64,000 nt of DNA from Bordetella genomosp. 12 (GTDB taxonomy: Bacteria; Pseudomonadota; Gammaproteobacteria; Burkholderiales; Burkholderiaceae_B): positions 744,001 to 808,000 of the forward strand of contig NZ_NEVU01000003.1 in NCBI RefSeq assembly GCF_002261355.1, in the 5' to 3' direction. A program made the translations under genes and the position numbers. This document shows, piece by piece, positions 61,110 to 64,000 of this stretch (position 1 is its first letter; every line of letters starts with the position of its first letter). The notes below the pieces were generated by a model that was not told the origin of the DNA, did no database searches, and saw only the letters and a list, made by a program, of their open reading frames with translations.

Positions 61110-61583
61110 TCATGGTTTGATCTGGAAGATGGCTTCGACTTCCACCGCCATCCCGGAAGGCAGCGAAGACGCGCCGGTGGCGATGCGGGCATGCCGGCCG
61201 CGCTCGCCCAATAAGGCGGCCAGCAGTTCCGACGCGGCATCCAACACTTTCGAATGCGCCTCGAAATCCTCGGCGCAATTCACCACGCCAGCCAGCCGCA
61301 CGGCCGCTTGCACCCGGCTCAGATCGTCGCCGCAGGCCTGCGCCAGATGGGCCAGCACGTTCAGCGCACACAGCTCGGCAGCCTCGCGTCCGGCTTCGAT
61401 GCTGAGGTCGCGCCCGACGCGGCCGGAGAACTTCAGCTCCCCGTCCAGGCGAGGCGCCTGCCCGGCGACGAACAGCAACTCGCCCGCCTGCACGGCCGGC
61501 ACGTAACTGCCGCGCGGCGGATTGACGGCCGGCAGCGTTTTGCCCAGCTCGGCCAGGCGCCCGGAGATCGTCGTCTGGCTCAT
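61110..61583 (-). CDS. RidA/YjgF/UK114 family protein
   Basis: A 157-residue protein of the longer RidA branch. Landmarks: AVQAGELLFVAGQAPRLDGE near residue 30, CALNVLAHLAQACGDDLSRV, and the conserved Arg in HARIATGASSLPSGMAVEVE that binds the imine carboxylate. RidA proteins hydrolyse reactive enamines/imines such as 2-aminoacrylate released by PLP dehydratases, matching the operon. It overlaps the DUF4392 gene by 4 bp. Confidence 0.9.
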   Translation of the reverse strand: MSQTTISGRLAELGKTLPAVNPPRGSYVPAVQAGELLFVAGQAPRLDGELKFSGRVGRDLSIEAGREAAELCALNVLAHLAQACGDDLSRVQAAVRLAGVVNCAEDFEAHSKVLDAASELLAALLGERGRHARIATGASSLPSGMAVEVEAIFQIKP

Positions 61584-62647
61584 TTCAACTGCCTCCAGTC
61601 GCCGCGCTGCCCTTGCCAGTTGATCGAGTGGCCGAGCGCGCGCATCACGCTGCCGCGCAAGGCGCGCACCATTCCGGCGTACTCCTGCATCGCAATGCCG
61701 TCATGCGCGGGTTCCGGTGCCATGAACATACCGTCCACGCCGCCGCTGGCCACGCACAGCTCGGTGCTGCGGGTTTCCAGCTCCGGCTCGTGAAACACCA
61801 CCGGGTTTTCCAGCAAGGCAGACAAGGCGGCCACCACACCGGTCGCGCCAAAATTGGAGACATTCGACACGACCAGCCAGTCGGCAGCCGTCACGGCGGC
61901 GACGCCACCGCGGCCTGGCGTGCCCGTATCGGCGGCCTTGGGCGAGAAGCGCGGCAGATCTTCAGCGATCACGCCCATGCCGAGCTCATTGCCGCCATCG
62001 CCGATGCCAATAAAGGGAATGCCGGCGGCCTTCACCTGGTCGAACAGATAGTCCAGATTGGCCACGAGGCCGTCGAGCGGACGCCCGCCCAGGCCGTGAT
62101 ACAGCCCCTTGGCGTTGCGGCCCGGACGTTCGATGGCGATGGCCGCGCAGGGCCGGGTCACGGCGATCAGCGCGTCGCAGATGGCATGAGCGCCCCTGTC
62201 ATCCTTGGGAACGGTCTTGATGTAGACCGGGCGCAGAAAATCAAAAGGCTTGATCACGCCATCGGCGGGAAACGGCATGGGTGCCAACCCGGCGCCCCGG
62301 CAGGTGGCAACCATCATGTCTTCCCAGTCTTCGTCGATGACGATGACGGTCTCACGCCGCAGCCCCAGGAAGAACGCACGCGCCATCAACGCCGCGCCGA
62401 TGGGCCCGTCGGTTTCGGGCGCGCCGCCGCCTTCGGGAAAGCCGGTCGCAATCAGAATCGGGCCGGTGCTGTCCTGCGCGGCCTTGGCCAGCCTTTCGGC
62501 CGCGCCCATGCAGGCGTAGCCCGGCTGGCGGGACTGCAAGGCCGCATACAGGTTGCCGATCAGGCCTACGCCGGTGTAGTCGATGCGCATGAAGTCATCG
62601 ATGGTTCGGGCCACGCGGTGGTAGGTATTGGAATCAGAATTCAGCAT
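61580..62647 (-). CDS. DUF4392 protein, D-glutamate cyclase-like
   Basis: A 355-residue soluble protein matching the C-terminal DUF4392 region of vertebrate D-glutamate cyclase (DGLUCY). Landmarks: ILIATGFPEGGGAPETDGPI, GAALMARAFFLGLRRETVIV, FIGIGDGGNELGMGVIAEDL and LVVSNVSNFGATGVVAALSA. The vertebrate enzyme converts D-glutamate to 5-oxoproline. The bacterial free-standing proteins are uncharacterised. Between the dehydratase (7-bp gap) and RidA (4-bp overlap). Confidence 0.85.
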   Translation of the reverse strand: MLNSDSNTYHRVARTIDDFMRIDYTGVGLIGNLYAALQSRQPGYACMGAAERLAKAAQDSTGPILIATGFPEGGGAPETDGPIGAALMARAFFLGLRRETVIVIDEDWEDMMVATCRGAGLAPMPFPADGVIKPFDFLRPVYIKTVPKDDRGAHAICDALIAVTRPCAAIAIERPGRNAKGLYHGLGGRPLDGLVANLDYLFDQVKAAGIPFIGIGDGGNELGMGVIAEDLPRFSPKAADTGTPGRGGVAAVTAADWLVVSNVSNFGATGVVAALSALLENPVVFHEPELETRSTELCVASGGVDGMFMAPEPAHDGIAMQEYAGMVRALRGSVMRALGHSINWQGQRGDWRQLK

Positions 62648-62654
62648 GATGGGT

Positions 62655-63689
62655 TCAAACGTTGAGCGCTTCGATGAATACGGAGGTGTCTACATTGCCG
62701 CCGCTGAGCACGATGGCGACTGTCTTGCCCGCAATGTCGAGCTTGCCGGCCAACAGGGCCGCCAGCGGCACGGCGCCGCCCGGTTCGACCACCAGACGCA
62801 GATGCTGGTAGGCGGCCTTCATGGCGCGCCGCACATCGTCGTCGGTCACCACCAGGCTGCCCGAGAGATAGTGCAGATTGATCGGGAAGGTGAGCTTGCC
62901 GGGCTTGACCACCTGCAAGGCGTCGCAAATGGACACGGCGCCGGGTGCGTTGCTCTCGGGCTGCCCCGAAGCCAGCGAACGGGCCAACTCATCGAACCCG
63001 GCCGGCTCGCCGGCATAGACTGCGGTGTCGGCGGACAAGGCCTTGACCGCGGTCGCCACGCCGGCGACCAGACCGCCGCCGCTGGAAGCGGCGATCACCG
63101 CGTCCAGCTTGGCGCCCAGCGCCTGGGCTTGTTCGACGATCTCGAGCCCGACCGTGCCCTGGCCCGCCATGATGTCCGGATCATCGTAGGGCGGCACGAT
63201 CACAGCGCCGGTGCGGCCGGCGATTTCCGCGCCGATGGCTTCGCGGTCGTCTTTCTGGCGGTCATACAGAACCACGGTCGCGCCATTGGCGCGCGAGCCG
63301 TCGATCTTGGCCTTGGGGGCATCCGAGGGCATGATGATGGACGCGGGAATGCCCAGTTTGCGCGCCACGGCAGACGTGGCCAGAGCATGGTTGCCCGAGG
63401 AGAACGCCACCACACCGGCTTGCCGCTGCGCTGCGCTGAGCTGCAGCAAACGATTGACTGCGCCGCGAAACTTGAAAGCGCCGGCGTTCTGCAACGATTC
63501 GGCCTTGACCAGCACCCGCGCGCCCAGCAACGCATTAAGCGTGGCGCTTTCGAGAAGCGGGGTGCGGACGATGTGCGAACGGATGCGTTCGTAGGCTTGC
63601 TGCACGTCGCTGAACGACACTGCAAAGGCGGCTTGAGAAGAGGGAGTAGGCAAGACGGCTCCTGACTGAATGCGAGATTGCGCTGGCAT
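62655..63689 (-). CDS. PLP-dependent threonine/serine dehydratase family
   Basis: A 344-residue fold-type II PLP enzyme. PLP lysine in NAGAFKFRGAVNRLLQL, substrate loop SSGNHALATSAVARKLGIPA, phosphate loop AASSGGGLVAGVATAV, and a C-terminal VLSGGNVDTSVFI. No regulatory ACT domain, so catabolic type: threonine/serine dehydratase, serine racemase or 3-hydroxyaspartate dehydratase. First gene of a four-gene operon with D-glutamate cyclase-like, RidA and MFS genes. Confidence 0.91.
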   Translation of the reverse strand: MPAQSRIQSGAVLPTPSSQAAFAVSFSDVQQAYERIRSHIVRTPLLESATLNALLGARVLVKAESLQNAGAFKFRGAVNRLLQLSAAQRQAGVVAFSSGNHALATSAVARKLGIPASIIMPSDAPKAKIDGSRANGATVVLYDRQKDDREAIGAEIAGRTGAVIVPPYDDPDIMAGQGTVGLEIVEQAQALGAKLDAVIAASSGGGLVAGVATAVKALSADTAVYAGEPAGFDELARSLASGQPESNAPGAVSICDALQVVKPGKLTFPINLHYLSGSLVVTDDDVRRAMKAAYQHLRLVVEPGGAVPLAALLAGKLDIAGKTVAIVLSGGNVDTSVFIEALNV

Positions 63690-63739
63690 TACAGCGGAGC
63701 CCTTCTATAACAACAAATCCTGATTTTTGATCGAGAACA

Positions 63740-63754
63740 ATAAGATTATCTTAT
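63740..63754. promoter_or_regulatory. Palindrome ATAAGAT-T-ATCTTAT
   Basis: Perfect 7-base arms around one T, fitting the LysR T-N11-A rule. It lies 51-65 bp upstream of the dehydratase start, so on the promoter of the amino-acid operon. A probable LysR gene ends just upstream. Confidence 0.55.
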
Positions 63755-63832
63755 CGATACCGGGTTCTCCTGGGAGAGCCAGATGGACGCGCTGGCGCGA
63801 AGCCTCTGGCAATCAGGGAAAGCACTAGGCCG

Positions 63833-64000
63833 CTATTTTGCGGCGCGCCGGCGCCGGCGATGTCCGGCGGTGGACGCTTTGGCGATCTCGCAAGCCAGCG
63901 CCGCCAGCGCGGCCTTGGTGGGTTCATCGCTGCCCCGCGCATAGGCCACCGCAAAGGTCAGGTCGCGCAGTTCCAGCTGCGTGTTGCGCACCTTCAAGCG
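63833..64000 (-). CDS. C-terminal end of a probable LysR-family regulator (partial)
   Basis: The minus strand reads RLKVRNTQLELRDLTFAVAY, then ARGSDEPTKAALAALACEIA, a Lys/Arg-rich end and a TAG stop at 63833-63835. The final LxxRxL...RGSxxPxxxAL pattern resembles the end of a LysR effector domain. The rest lies beyond the right edge. As it is on the same strand and just upstream of the dehydratase operon it may be its regulator. The family call is tentative. Confidence 0.55.
   Translation of the reverse strand, partial: RLKVRNTQLELRDLTFAVAYARGSDEPTKAALAALACEIAKASTAGHRRRRRAAK

Overview
The window is high-GC, gene-dense beta-proteobacterial DNA. Gene content points to the Alcaligenaceae, most likely Bordetella or a close relative such as Achromobacter: several Bug-type (tripartite tricarboxylate family) periplasmic binding proteins, a FecI-FecR-TonB iron receptor unit, and the housekeeping block cysS / AlkA-type glycosylase / accA / tilS / lysC / tRNA-Ser. 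I saw no insertion sequence, prophage, rRNA operon or CRISPR array; it reads as ordinary chromosome with accessory catabolic cassettes between core blocks. The organism call is inference from gene families, not from a database match.

Layout. 1-3.8 kb: the end of a TonB receptor (PqqU/YncD-like plug), a DHA2 MFS pump and a DUF1348 protein. 3.8-16.3 kb: core block with tRNA-Ser(GCU), lysC, tilS, accA, a DNA glycosylase and cysS on the minus strand; a TPR protein, a cyclophilin with an odd N-terminus and lpxH on the plus strand; then uppP, a TerC/CBS protein, suhB and trmJ. 16.4-19.2 kb: a Bug protein diverging from an IclR regulator, then an MscS channel. 20.3-24.2 kb: a tightly overlapping four-gene operon with two imelysins, a di-heme oxidoreductase and a DUF1513 protein, probably iron related. 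24.5-30.5 kb: an NMT1-type ABC importer, AtzG-like and AtzE-like amidase subunits, a GntR regulator and an HpxZ/AtzH-like protein, a nitrogen-compound scavenging cassette.

31.1-31.9 kb is the most unusual stretch. It has no credible gene and holds six degenerate tandem modules of about 145 bp. Each carries a strictly spaced motif, TTRTCCCC, six bases, TGTGGANAA, that resembles a pair of facing DnaA boxes. 31.9-38.5 kb follows with a dodecin, a LysR/quinone-oxidoreductase pair, and a cassette of sulfatase, 2-hydroxy-acid oxidase, Bug protein and MarR regulator. 39.4-49.8 kb is largely core: mutS-roxA, a small lipoprotein, bamC, dapA, an M50 protease, a YrdC/YciO protein, a YpfJ metallopeptidase and a two-gene DUF1828 unit behind a structured leader. 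49.8-53.9 kb holds small hypothetical genes, a frameshifted carboxymuconolactone-decarboxylase gene, tRNA-His, cardiolipin synthase and an O-methyltransferase. 54.1-59.5 kb is an iron-acquisition region: PepSY protein, Fur-box-like site, FecI-type sigma, FecR and an STN-containing TonB receptor. 59.7-63.7 kb is an amino-acid cassette of PLP dehydratase, DUF4392 (D-glutamate cyclase-like), RidA and MFS transporter, preceded by a clean palindrome and the end of a probable LysR regulator.

Theme: core envelope and amino-acid genes (lpxH, uppP, bamC; lysC and dapA in lysine/diaminopimelate synthesis) alternate with small regulator-linked uptake and catabolism modules, as expected of a host-associated or environmental generalist. 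Functions are assigned from recognisable motifs; substrates of the accessory modules are inference.
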